Source of the DNA: Spirochaetales bacterium | Lineage (GTDB): Bacteria; Spirochaetota; Spirochaetia; SZUA-6; RPPD01 | DNA: 54,925 nt | Assembly (NCBI GenBank): GCA_016934415.1 | Contig: JAFGSW010000001.1 | Coordinates: 1-54,925 of the forward strand | Direction of reading: 5' to 3' | Position numbers and translations under genes: made by a program | Part shown: one piece after another, positions 17,731-26,365 of the stretch | How the letters are laid out: each line of letters begins with the position of its first letter | Position numbering within the stretch: position 1 is the first letter of the stretch | Notes under the pieces: model-generated | The model's input: only the letters and a program-made list of their open reading frames with translations | Told to the model about the DNA's origin: nothing | Databases searched by the model: none

Positions 17731-19665
17731 TTATTTCCCGCCCATCGACAGGATATGGGCGGGCATGACAAAGGGATCGATCGATACATAGTGCCAGTCG
17801 TTGTGCCAGACGTAGCGGTCGCCGGTAATGAGATCGAGCGCCTGATAGGGACGGTCGTCGGGCAGGCCCGCCTTTTCCGGCTGGAACCGGATGAAACCAT
17901 TCTCGGTGACGCGGGGATTGAGATTGACCACGCACAGGATCACGTCGCCGCTTTCCCGGTCGGTCTTGCAGTAGGCGAGAAGGGCGTCGTTGTCGCTCTC
18001 GCAGAACTCTAGGTTCATGGTCCGCCTGAGCGCGGGGTGTTCCCGTCTGATCCGGTTGATGCGCCGGACGACCTCGCGGATATTCCCCGGCGCCCGGTCC
18101 TCCCAACGCTTGTATTCGAACTTTTCGGAATCAAGGTATTCCTCCCGGCCCGGCAGCGGCGTGGAGACGCAGAGTTCGAAGGCGGGGCCGTAGATTCCGT
18201 AATTGGCGGAAAGGGTGGCGGCCAGGACGAGGCGGATGATGAAGGCCTGCCGCGGGGCATTGTGCAGGTGCAAGGGAAGAATATCCGGCGTGTTGGGCCA
18301 GAAATTCGGGTTGAAATAATCGCGCATCCCGCTTCGGGTCAGCTCGGTCAAGTATTCCCTGATTTCCGAGGCGCCGGTTCGCCAGGTGAAATAGGTATAC
18401 GATTGCGTGAAGCCGATCTTGGCCAGGTAGCGCATCACCGCCGGCCGGGTGAAGGCCTCCGCCAGGAAAATGACGTCGGGGTGCGCGGCGGTCACCTCGC
18501 GCAGACACCATTCCCAGAAATCGAAGGGTTTGGTGTGGGGATTGTCCACCCGGAATATTCGCACGCCCTTGTCGACCCAGAACAGAAAGACGTTTTTCAA
18601 CTCTTCCCATAATCCCTTCCGGTCGGCCGTGTTGAAATCGAGGGGATAGATGTCCTCGTATTTTTTCGGCGGGTTCTCGGCGTACTGCACGGAGCCGTCG
18701 GGGCGGCGCTTGAACCAGTCCGGATGCTCCCTCACCCAGGGGTGATCGGGGGAGCATTGGAAGGCGATGTCGAGGGCCACTTCCAGCCCGAGTTTTCCCG
18801 CCGCGCGCACCAGGGCGGTGAAATCCCCAATGGCCCCCAGGGCCGGGTCGACCGCCGTGTGGCCGCCGGATTCATTGCCGATCGCCCAGGGACTGCCCGG
18901 GTCCGCCGATGAAGCGCGGATGGAGTTGTTCCTGCCCTTGCGGTTGGTGCGGCCGATGGGATGGATGGGCGGGAAGTAGACCACGTCGAATCCCAGGCCG
19001 GCGATATCGATCAGTTTTTTTTCGGCGTCGCGGAAGGCACCCGGTTTTCCGTCCGCGCCGGCGGACCGCGGAAAAAACTCGTACCACGCCCCGCACCCCG
19101 CCCGTTCCCGCAGGGCGACCACGGCCGCTTCCGTTTCCCAGCGGACCAGGCTCCGCCGGTCCGGGATGAGGGCCGCCTCGTGGGCCAGGCCTTCGTCCAG
19201 GATCAAGAGCGATTTTTCACGCAGGGTCGCGGCGGCCTTGACGGCTTCAAGCCGCCGGCGGAGCCTCGCGGCCGGTCTATTCTCGAGGAGCTCTTCCAAA
19301 AGCGCCTTACCCGACTCCAAATCGATCCGTTCATTCGAGTTGTACCGGAATTTTTTTTCGTATCCGGTGCGCCAGGTCAGAAAGCCGCTTACCCATGCTT
19401 CGATCGTGTAGAGGTATCGCCCCGTCGCCGGTACCGCGAAATCGCCGCGCCAACGGTCTTTTCCCTCAAGGGAAAGCGCTGCCCGGCTCCAACTTTTTCT
19501 CGTCTCCGGGCGGTACAGGAGGTACCCCCGCACCTCCCCCTGGCCCTCCGTGAAAATGTCGGCGGACACGGTCACCGTTTCCCCGACGATGCGGCGCGCG
19601 GGAAAACGGCCGCCGTCGACCAAAGGGGATACTCGTTCTATGACCACGCGTGAAACCGATTTCAT
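17731..19665 (-). CDS. glgE: Alpha-1,4-glucan:maltose-1-phosphate maltosyltransferase
   Basis: GlgE (GH13_3) extends alpha-1,4 glucan with maltosyl units from maltose-1-phosphate. Its N-terminal beta-sandwich domain is followed by the barrel with YFPPIHPIGRTNRKGRNN, the nucleophile Asp in IFRVDNPHTKPFDFWEW and the acid Glu in IFLAEAFTRP. The length of 644 residues is normal. The ATG at 19665 (MKSVSRVV) is chosen because GGAGG lies about 8 bases upstream; an in-frame GTG at 19692 has no comparable site. It is the first gene of the cluster glgE-treS/pep2-glgB, with GH57 and malQ further on. Confidence 0.96.
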   Translation of the reverse strand: MKSVSRVVIERVSPLVDGGRFPARRIVGETVTVSADIFTEGQGEVRGYLLYRPETRKSWSRAALSLEGKDRWRGDFAVPATGRYLYTIEAWVSGFLTWRTGYEKKFRYNSNERIDLESGKALLEELLENRPAARLRRRLEAVKAAATLREKSLLILDEGLAHEAALIPDRRSLVRWETEAAVVALRERAGCGAWYEFFPRSAGADGKPGAFRDAEKKLIDIAGLGFDVVYFPPIHPIGRTNRKGRNNSIRASSADPGSPWAIGNESGGHTAVDPALGAIGDFTALVRAAGKLGLEVALDIAFQCSPDHPWVREHPDWFKRRPDGSVQYAENPPKKYEDIYPLDFNTADRKGLWEELKNVFLFWVDKGVRIFRVDNPHTKPFDFWEWCLREVTAAHPDVIFLAEAFTRPAVMRYLAKIGFTQSYTYFTWRTGASEIREYLTELTRSGMRDYFNPNFWPNTPDILPLHLHNAPRQAFIIRLVLAATLSANYGIYGPAFELCVSTPLPGREEYLDSEKFEYKRWEDRAPGNIREVVRRINRIRREHPALRRTMNLEFCESDNDALLAYCKTDRESGDVILCVVNLNPRVTENGFIRFQPEKAGLPDDRPYQALDLITGDRYVWHNDWHYVSIDPFVMPAHILSMGGK

Positions 19666-19873
19666 CGCAGTTACCTCCGCCGGCGATTCCACCTCTCATC
19701 GCCTCATGTGTACCGAATTCCTTGATAAGATGTGTTAAGGCTACATCGAGACGGAAATGACGACTTTGATTCTTTTCCCCTGATAATTGATCGCGTTCGT
19801 GTTCCTGGAAGGCCGCGACGAATTTGAAACGTGTCGAACCGGTGCCAGGCGCTCATTCGCCCGTCCCCGGATC

Positions 19874-21217
19874 CTATTCCGCGCTGCGTACCTCGATCTC
19901 CGCGCGACGGTTCGCCGCCTGCTCGGCCAGCGGCACCCCCGTGACCACGGGCTCAAGCGCCCCCCTGCCTCTCACCTTGATCGTGAACACGGACCCGGCC
20001 GGATTTTTCAGGAGGTAGTCTCTCACCGCCTGCGCCCGTTCCAGGCTCAACACGAACTGGGCGTGGGGCATGTTGTTGTCGGCGGTGTGGCCCGTGATGT
20101 AAAGATCGGCGCTCTCAATTCCCTTGGCGGCGGAAAGGATATTGTCCAGCTTCCGCTCTTCGCCGGGCAGGAAGAATTCTTCGTCGCCGATGAACATGAT
20201 CGGGGTGTTCTCGCCGACCGTGCGAATGAACCGCTCGGCGACGGTGGCAGTCACGGGCGACGGCTGCGGTGAGACGGAAGCCGAGTCCTTGGGCGACGTG
20301 ATCGCCCCAGGCGATGCGGCCGAGTTTTCGGACGACGGCCGGGTCACAGCGAGTATGAGGATAACGACGCCGATTGCGATTCCGCCAAGGACCGCAAGCA
20401 GGACGGGGACGAGGCTCTTGCGTTTTCGTTGCGGCGCCTCCCCAGCTATCCTTGCCTCAACGATAGTCTCCGTTTCATGTGGAGCCCCGGACTCTTGTGC
20501 AAGGGTGCTCTCAGTCCGGGTGAAATCGGACGGTTGACGCTCAGCCGTTGTTTCGTCCCCGGGCGCGGTATCCATCCGCGTCATTTCGGGCCGGCTTTTC
20601 TGACCGGTGGTCCCGGGCGGAGGAGAAGGCGCGGGTTTGAACGACGGAGGAGCGGGTTTGGAAGGGGGAGGCGCGGGTTTATTTTCGGGGAAAACGGGAC
20701 TCGGCTCCTTCGGCGGCGGCGCGGGTTTTTGTTCGCGAAGAACGGTGACCGGTTCATCCCGCGGCGGAGCGGGCTCCTGTTTCGGAGGGGCCGGGGGCGG
20801 CTGCGACGGTGCGGAAAACACCGTGGAAGGCTCTTTCGGCGGCGCCGGTTTGGCATCGAAGGTGAAGGCGGGTATCGGCTTGACCGCCGGTTCGGCCTTC
20901 CGCTCCACCGGGGCCGGTTGTTTCGGCTGGGGCGGGCCCCAGCCCTCGACGACCGTGTAGCCGGAACCGATTTCCTCGTCGAAGCGCTTGGCGGCGCCGG
21001 CTTTATCGGACAGCAGCTTTTTCACGTGCCGCACGTCGACGTACTGGTAGAATCGTTCCCAAGTGTGGGGTCCCCAATCCGGCTCGCCCCGGAATTTTTT
21101 CGCCTCGGCGGAAAGGATCTCGCGATTCGAGGGCGAATCGGCCTTGCCCCACGCCCCGAGGAGATTGGAGAGTTCGTGTTCGCCGAAGGAAACCGGTTGA
21201 TCTTTATTGAGCGGCAT
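19874..21217 (-). CDS. OmpA-family domain protein with central membrane anchor
   Basis: The 447-residue protein has an N-terminal soluble domain (about 1-100) and a long proline/lysine-rich low-complexity linker (about 105-230). One transmembrane helix follows a KRKS cluster (about 268-290). A C-terminal OmpA-like domain contains ITGHTADNN, the LSLERAQAVRDYL helix and NRRAEIEV. Such domains bind peptidoglycan. The single mid-protein helix puts the N-terminal domain in the cytosol and the OmpA domain in the periplasm. The start is supported by AGGAGGT 5 bases upstream. The N-terminal domain is not one I can name. The gene is divergent from the next plus-strand gene. Confidence 0.85.
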   Translation of the reverse strand: MPLNKDQPVSFGEHELSNLLGAWGKADSPSNREILSAEAKKFRGEPDWGPHTWERFYQYVDVRHVKKLLSDKAGAAKRFDEEIGSGYTVVEGWGPPQPKQPAPVERKAEPAVKPIPAFTFDAKPAPPKEPSTVFSAPSQPPPAPPKQEPAPPRDEPVTVLREQKPAPPPKEPSPVFPENKPAPPPSKPAPPSFKPAPSPPPGTTGQKSRPEMTRMDTAPGDETTAERQPSDFTRTESTLAQESGAPHETETIVEARIAGEAPQRKRKSLVPVLLAVLGGIAIGVVILILAVTRPSSENSAASPGAITSPKDSASVSPQPSPVTATVAERFIRTVGENTPIMFIGDEEFFLPGEERKLDNILSAAKGIESADLYITGHTADNNMPHAQFVLSLERAQAVRDYLLKNPAGSVFTIKVRGRGALEPVVTGVPLAEQAANRRAEIEVRSAE

Positions 21218-21337
21218 GCGGACCTCCTGAAAAAGTTATTTCTATACGAAAATGATAATTCATACCGGCTTTATGCGCAAGGGATGAAACCACTTCGCGG
21301 GGGAATCTATCAGGAATCCGGGAAAAAAGAAAACCAG

Positions 21338-21365
21338 TTGTAAAAAAGTATTTTTCCGATACAAT
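21338..21365 (+). promoter_or_regulatory. Sigma-70-like promoter
   Basis: TTGTAA (21338-21343), a 16-base spacer and TACAAT (21360-21365) lie 20 bases before the ATG at 21385, in an AT-rich island of otherwise GC-rich DNA. An SD (GGAGGCG, 21372-21378) follows. Confidence 0.5.
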
Positions 21366-21384
21366 TTGCTATGGAGGCGAATAT

Positions 21385-22290
21385 ATGGAAAGTTTCATCG
21401 ATCACGAAGACGCGCAAAAACACATTCCCCCCGCGGTTCGCGAACACCTGCTCGGTCTCATTGACCGCGGCCGGCTCCCGCCCACGGACGACATCCTGCA
21501 TCGGCTCATCGAGGCGTGGCTTCTCAAGAAGGCCGCCTTCCAGAAGGCCGCGGAGCACGGGGGCTTTCAGTCGTCCGACCTCCTGCGCCGGGACGACCGG
21601 AGCGCCTGCCTCGTTCTCACTCTCTCCGGCTCCCTCGTCTCAATCGGACCGCTTCAGAACGGGCGGCGCCGGATCTCCTATACGAGCATCGGTCTGCGCA
21701 CCGACGTGCCGGAGACGCTTGAGATCGACGACGGGGCGCTCGCCGAGGACGTCGCGACCGGGCGGCCGATGAAGTTTGCGGGGGGGAAGCTCAAGCAGAC
21801 CTCCACGGTCACCGACCTCGCCGCGGCGCGCCCCGAGGCGGGCGAGGCGGAGCAGGCCGCCGGGTTGCGGAAGGCCGGCGACAAGCTGAAGACGGAGTTC
21901 GTCCGCTTCAACCGCGAGACCCTTGAGAAAACCGACGACGCCGACGTCCTGCGGCGGCGGGACGACCTCTTCCAGAAGTGGATCATCCTGCAGTGGTTCC
22001 TTCTGGGCGGGCTCGAGCGGCACGTGTTCACCGCCCGGGCCAAGATCCTCTGGCTCGAGCTTTTCACCGGGATCTACGACGCGCTGCGCGCGAAAGTGAG
22101 CGATCCGCCCTTGCGCGACATGCGCTTTCTTGAATTTACGAACCATCTCTTCGCCAAGTTCTGCGACGATTACAAATGGTACGAATCCGAGCACAAGAAC
22201 TTCGACATCGGCCTGATGAAGGCGCTGGAGGAGATTCCCGAATATCCGGCGTATGTGGGATTCGTGGAGGATTACCGCCGGAAGCTGTGA
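21385..22290 (+). CDS. Conserved-looking protein of unknown function
   Basis: The 301-residue protein is soluble, with no signal peptide or membrane helix. It is mostly helical and highly charged, with an Ala/Glu-rich middle (about 150-190) and a Trp/Phe-rich helical C-terminal half (KWIILQWFLLGG near 215). I do not recognise a family. Reading-frame quality, GC at third positions and a strong ribosome-binding site (GGAGGCG with 6-base spacing) show it is real. It lies divergent from the OmpA-like gene and upstream of a small membrane-protein gene, with a CTACTGATC/TACGGATAG repeat fragment after its stop. Confidence 0.75.
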   Translation: MESFIDHEDAQKHIPPAVREHLLGLIDRGRLPPTDDILHRLIEAWLLKKAAFQKAAEHGGFQSSDLLRRDDRSACLVLTLSGSLVSIGPLQNGRRRISYTSIGLRTDVPETLEIDDGALAEDVATGRPMKFAGGKLKQTSTVTDLAAARPEAGEAEQAAGLRKAGDKLKTEFVRFNRETLEKTDDADVLRRRDDLFQKWIILQWFLLGGLERHVFTARAKILWLELFTGIYDALRAKVSDPPLRDMRFLEFTNHLFAKFCDDYKWYESEHKNFDIGLMKALEEIPEYPAYVGFVEDYRRKL

Positions 22291-22353
22291 GGGGGAATCC
22301 GAACTACTGATCACATGGATAAGTACGGATAGAAAGTAAGGAAGAAAACCATC

Positions 22354-22665
22354 ATGGAACGGCGAACGATCATCATCCTTTTCATTCAGCGTTCCTTCGC
22401 CGCCACCTTCATCCATCGGCAGGTTCCCTGGATCACGGTTCTCGAAGTGTTCGTGGCGGCGCACGGCACGATCGTCGTCTTGCTCAACAGCGAGCGCTTC
22501 GGAAGCGCCGCGATCTGGCCGATGTTTCTCTTCGGTTTTCTCCTCGTCTTCGTCGTCACCAAACTCTTCGGGCTGAAACTGCCGACTGCGATCCGCCTGC
22601 TTGCGATCGGGCTTTACGCCGGAGCGGTCGCGGTCGTATATTATTTCCGCGGTTACGAACGATGA
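22354..22665 (+). CDS. Small membrane protein of unknown function
   Basis: The 103-residue protein has three predicted hydrophobic segments (about 25-42, 50-66 and 78-97) joined by short polar loops, ending in YYFRGYER. No family is recognised. AAGGAAG lies 10 bases before the ATG. The reading frame stays sensible beyond its TGA stop (see next entry), so the stop or a nearby indel may have split a longer or second small gene. It precedes the SDR gene in the same direction and may share its transcript. Confidence 0.6.
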   Translation: MERRTIIILFIQRSFAATFIHRQVPWITVLEVFVAAHGTIVVLLNSERFGSAAIWPMFLFGFLLVFVVTKLFGLKLPTAIRLLAIGLYAGAVAVVYYFRGYER

Positions 22666-22794
22666 TACGAGCTGACTTTTATTCCCCTTACGCTCCATGC
22701 CGGAGCCGTGATTCCGCCCTGGTTCGTCGCATTGGGACAAAAGCTCGTCGGGCTCGCGGCGGGGACGGAACTCAAGCGGAAGAAAAAGGGATAA
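22662..22794 (+). other. Possible tiny membrane gene with an apparent frameshift
   Basis: The TGA that ends the small membrane gene overlaps an ATG at 22662 whose frame soon looks non-coding. Frame 1, directly after the TGA, instead reads FIPLTLHAGAVIPPWFVALG, then a basic tail ending KRKKKG and a stop just before the SDR start. A one-base slip in the TTTT run at about 22677 would join MIRADF to this hydrophobic peptide of about 40 residues. It could equally be an unannotated start (CTG or GTG) or chance. Confidence 0.3.
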
Positions 22795-22797
22795 ACG

Positions 22798-23589
22798 ATG
22801 GATCAGAAGAGCGTCGTCATCACCGGGAGCTCGCGGGGCATCGGGTTCACTCTGGCGGCCGAGTTGCTGAAAGCCGGCTGCCGGGTGATGGTCTCGGGCA
22901 AATCCGAAGAGCACCTGCGGAGGGCCGCCGAGCGTTTCAAAGAACATGGTGATCGTCTTGGCGCGAAAATATGCGACGTGACGAAGCTTGCCGACCTCGA
23001 AGCGCTATGGAATGAGGCGAAGGAGCGATTCGGGACGGTCGATGTCTGGGTCAACAACGCGGGCATCGGCCAGGACTGGCGACCCGTCTGGGAGCTTGAT
23101 CCGCACACCGTGCGCTACATCGTGGACACGAACGTCATCGGCCTCATCCACGGCGCGCAGGTTGCGTTTCGCGGCATGAAGGCACAAGGCGCGGGGAGGA
23201 TCTGGAACATGGAGGGCTTCGGGAGCGACGGGCGGACCATGTCCAACCTTTCGGTCTACGGCGCGACCAAGCGCGCCGTGGCCTTCTTTACCGACAGCCT
23301 CGCGCGCGAGGCCCGCGGCACCGGGGTGCTCGTCGGGTCTTTGCGGCCGGGCATGACGGCCACCGATTTCGTGCTGGCGCCCCTGCGCCGGGATCCGGAG
23401 AGGCTCAAGAAGAGTCTCCCCATTCTCAACATCATCGCCGACAAACCCGAGACGGTGGCGAGTTTTCTGGCGCCTCGCGTCATCGCCGACCGGAGACAGG
23501 GGGCGCGCGTGCGCTGGCTTACCGGAGGCCGGCTCTTCCTCCGCTTTCTCACCGCCCCGTTCGTGAAACGCAAGGTGTTCGACCTCTGA
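22798..23589 (+). CDS. Short-chain dehydrogenase/reductase, NYC1/NOL-like subgroup
   Basis: This is a classical SDR of 263 residues with nucleotide-binding TGSSRGIG (residues 9-16), NNAG (about 83-86) and catalytic YGATK (about 156-160). The preference is probably NADP(H), inferred from Ser-Arg in the glycine loop. The region around NMEGFGSDGR and the C-terminal pattern (ILNIIADKPETVASFLAPR, then a WLTG-containing tail) resemble the chlorophyll b reductase-like NYC1/NOL branch more than FabG-type SDRs. No photosynthesis genes are near, so the substrate is unknown. The protein is cytosolic. Confidence 0.85.
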   Translation: MDQKSVVITGSSRGIGFTLAAELLKAGCRVMVSGKSEEHLRRAAERFKEHGDRLGAKICDVTKLADLEALWNEAKERFGTVDVWVNNAGIGQDWRPVWELDPHTVRYIVDTNVIGLIHGAQVAFRGMKAQGAGRIWNMEGFGSDGRTMSNLSVYGATKRAVAFFTDSLAREARGTGVLVGSLRPGMTATDFVLAPLRRDPERLKKSLPILNIIADKPETVASFLAPRVIADRRQGARVRWLTGGRLFLRFLTAPFVKRKVFDL

Positions 23590-23596
23590 GTCGGAG

Positions 23597-23783
23597 GAGG
23601 AGAACCGCGGATGGGGAATATGAATAAAGATCAAGGAAGCAAGGGATGATCGGGAAACGGCATAATGAATTTCGGGTGTCGTGATATTTCATCGCTTAAA
23701 AAACCAGGAATCTGAGATTCTTTTATTTTCCCTATCTATCCGTGCCATCCGCTATATCCGTACTCATCCGTGGTTCTCCCCCG
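23597..23783. repeat. Inverted repeat pair abutting a truncated gene
   Basis: The left arm begins GAGAACCGCGGATGGGGAAT (about 23599), just after the SDR stop. The right arm ends TATCCGTACTCATCCGTGG (about 23756-23774), followed by TTCTCC, the complement of the left arm's GGAGAA. The right edge runs directly into the truncated binding-protein gene, so this element marks the break. Confidence 0.7.
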
Positions 23784-24411
23784 ATGCCGGGAACAGTTGT
23801 CGGGCGGCGGCACAAACGTCACCGGCGTATCCGACATGACGCCCGTCAAGGCCCAGATCCAGTTCCTCATGAAAGTGAAGCCGATAAAAACGCTCGGCCA
23901 CGTGTACACGAGCTCGGAGAAGAACGCCCAGGTCCTGGCCGACCTCGCCAAGAAGGCCTGCGAAGAGCTCGGCATCGGCTTCGTCTCCACCACGGTCACC
24001 AACTCGGCCGAGGTGAAACAGGCGACCCAACTCATCGCCGGCAAGGTGGACGCAATCTACGTGAGCACCGACAACACGGTCGTTTCGGCCTTGAGCGCGC
24101 TCGTGCAGGTGGCCACCGACAAGGGCATTCCGGTCATGTCAGCCGATCCAAGCTCAGCGGAAAAAATCGGAGTGCTCGCGGCGTGGGGATTCGACTATTA
24201 CAAGGTGGGACTCGCCACCGGGCAGATGATCGCGGATATCCTGAACGGAAAGAAACCGGGAGAAATACCGACCACGTTCATGACGGAAGCCTCGGACGTC
24301 GACCTCCTCATCAACCTGGACGTGGCCAAGAAGCTCAAGCTTGCGTTCCCGGAAGACGTCATCACGACCGCGAATAAAGCGGTCGAAAACGGCCGGCTTA
24401 CGACCAAGTAA
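23770..24411 (+). pseudogene. 5'-truncated ABC substrate-binding protein (TrpX-like)
   Basis: Homology to the ABC_sub_bind (TrpX/YtrF-like) family begins abruptly at GGGTNVTGVSDMTPVKAQIQ and runs to the end (KVDAIYVSTDNTVVSALSAL, then YYKVGLATGQMIADILNG). The signal peptide and about the first 100-120 residues are missing. The bases upstream belong to an inverted repeat, so the gene was cut by repeat insertion, deletion or an assembly join at the repeat. Without a signal peptide the product could not reach the periplasm. It heads an operon with the permease and ATPase genes, both also damaged. Confidence 0.75.
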
Positions 24412-24426
24412 TCGCGCGCCATCATC

Positions 24427-24461
24427 GCCCTCCGGCCGCGCGGCCGGGGGGCTGTTTTTTT
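24427..24461 (+). terminator. Hairpin terminator or attenuator between binding protein and permease
   Basis: The arms GCCCTCCGGCC and GGCCGGGGGGC form an 11-bp stem (one G-U pair) with a GCGC loop, followed by TG and seven T. Such hairpins after a binding-protein gene commonly lower expression of downstream permease and ATPase genes. Confidence 0.8.
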
Positions 24462-24479
24462 GTTTCGACGGGGAAATCG

Positions 24480-25457
24480 ATGCGGGAATTTTTTCACGCG
24501 GCCGGCACGACGGCCGGCAGTATTTTTACCGAGGGCTGTCTCTACGGGATCATGGCCCTGGGCGTCTTCATCACCTTCCGCGTCCTCGATTTTCCCGACC
24601 TGACTGTGGACGGCAGCTTCCCCCTGGGCGCCGCCATCATGGGCAGTATCGTCGTCAATCACGGCAGTCCCCTCCTCGCCGTCTTCGTCGCTTTCGGAGG
24701 CGGCATCCTGGCCGGGGTGGCGACCGCCGTCATGCACAATGAGCTCAAGATCCCCAATCTCCTGGCCGGCATCCTCACCATGATCATGCTCGCCGGCATC
24801 AACCTGAAAATCCTCGGAGCGCCGAACGTCCCTCTCTTCAATCAGACCACCATCCTCTCCGACGTTAACCACATCCTCAATACGGCTTTCGGCTTTCCCC
24901 GGGAGGTGAGTTACGCGATCTTTTTCATCATCCTGATCTTATTCGTCAAACTCCTCCTCGACCTGTTTTTCCGCACCGACTTGGGCCTCACGCTCGGCGC
25001 GCTGGGCAACAACCAGCAGATGGTGGTCTCGCAGGGCATGAATCCCAAGACGCTTAAAATAATCGGCGTCGGACTCTCCAACGGGCTGGTGGCCATGGCC
25101 GGCTCTTTCGCCGCCCAGTACCAGGGATTCGCCGACGCGAGTTTCGGCTAGGGCATCATCATCGCCGGTCTCGCCTCGGTCATGATCGGAGAGTTCCTCA
25201 TCCGCTCGAATAAAATCGTCTGGCTCACCGTGAACGTCATCCTCGGTTCACTGATCTTTAGCGCCGTCATGTTCGGAGCCCGGGAGATCATCTATCAGCT
25301 TTCGAACACCCGATTCAATTTCATCACCGCTTCGGACTTAAAGCCGATTCAGGTCGTTCTGGTGGTGCTCTGCCTGATCCTCATCCGCGTGCGCACGATG
25401 GCCAGGGAAAAACGGGGCGAGCGGAAGGCCCGCCGGAAAGGGAACGCCGATGGTTAG
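24480..25457 (+). pseudogene. ABC transporter permease with in-frame amber codon
   Basis: This is a TrpY/BPD-type membrane permease partner of the TrpX-like binding protein, with 8 or so hydrophobic segments over 325 codons. TAG at 25149-25151 interrupts the family motif GFADASFG-x-GIIIAGLASVMIGE, and the frame stays fully coding to the real stop at 25457. The interrupted position is expected to be Gln (CAG). Termination there would remove the last third, including the final membrane helices. The gene overlaps the ATPase start by 8 bases. Other genes in the window end in TAG, so TAG is a normal stop here. It is a decayed gene, a read-through case or a sequencing error. Confidence 0.8.
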
Positions 25458-26241
25458 GCTTGAAAACGTCACGATGATTTTCAACTAGGGCATCGTGGAT
25501 GAAAACCGCGCGCTCAAGGGTGTGAACTTGACTGTGCGGGAAGGCGACTTCATCACGATCATCGGCTCGAACGGCGCGGGCAAAACGACTCTTTTCGACG
25601 TCATCGCCGGGAGCCTCAAGCCGGCGGTCGGAACAATTCATCTCAACGATGTCGACATCACCCGCGTCAAGGAGCACCAACGCGCCAAGCATATCGGACG
25701 CATCTTCCAGAACCCGCTTTTGGGCACGGCGGGCAGCATGAGTCTCGAGGACAACATGATGATTTCGAGCCGCAAGGGGTTCAAGTGGCCGGTCTTCGGG
25801 CTTACGAAAAAAAAGAGGGAGTATTTCCGTTCGGAAGTCGCCCGGCTCGACATGGGGCTCGAGGACCGGATGAAGGAGAACGTGCGCATGTTTTCCGGCG
25901 GCCAACGCCAGGCTTTAACGTTACTCATGATGGTGCTCTCTCGGCCGGATCTCATACTCCTGGACGAGCACACCGCCGCCCTCGACCCGAAGAACGCCGA
26001 CCTCGTGCCGCGGCTCACTCTTGATTTTATCCGCGAGCACAAACTCACGACGATGATGATCATCCATAACATGAGTCACGCCATCCAGTACGGCAACCGG
26101 ATTTTCATGATGGATGCGGGCGAGATCATTTTTGAAGCCGAGGGCGATGAGAAACGCGCGCTCACCATTGACAAACTCGTCGCCAAGTTCCACGAGCTGC
26201 GGGCGCGGGATTTTGAGAGCGACGAGGTTAGGCTCTCCTGA
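25450..26241 (+). pseudogene. ABC transporter ATPase with in-frame amber codon
   Basis: This is the ATPase of the importer: Walker A GSNGAGKTT, signature FSGGQRQAL and Walker B LILLDEHTAALDP. Translation from ATG 25450 (MVRLENVTMIFN) meets TAG at 25486-25488 where homologues usually have NQG, then continues in frame to 26241. A GTG at 25495 could restart after the amber codon and yield a product lacking only the first beta-strand, but no ribosome-binding site is seen there. Together with the amber codon in the permease and the truncated binding protein, the whole transporter is probably inactive. Confidence 0.8.
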
Positions 26242-26365
26242 GGGACGGATCTCGGACATCAGGATTTATATCGCCATTCTGCAAAATTTCACCATGAAAC
26301 GCGAAGCTCCGTCCCCAACGATATTTTTATATAAAGCTTTTTCAATATGATATGCCGGTTTTTCT

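Noticed and set aside
19741..19840. Short minus-strand tail (NYQGKRIKVVISVSM) after the OmpA-like gene
   Set aside because: It looks mildly coding but is out of frame with the OmpA gene and too short to assign.
24480..26241. Genome-wide reassignment of TAG to glutamine
   Set aside because: Other apparently intact genes (the secreted protein ending at 1170, pdxS, pdxT) end in TAG with proper family-length products, so TAG is a stop in this genome.
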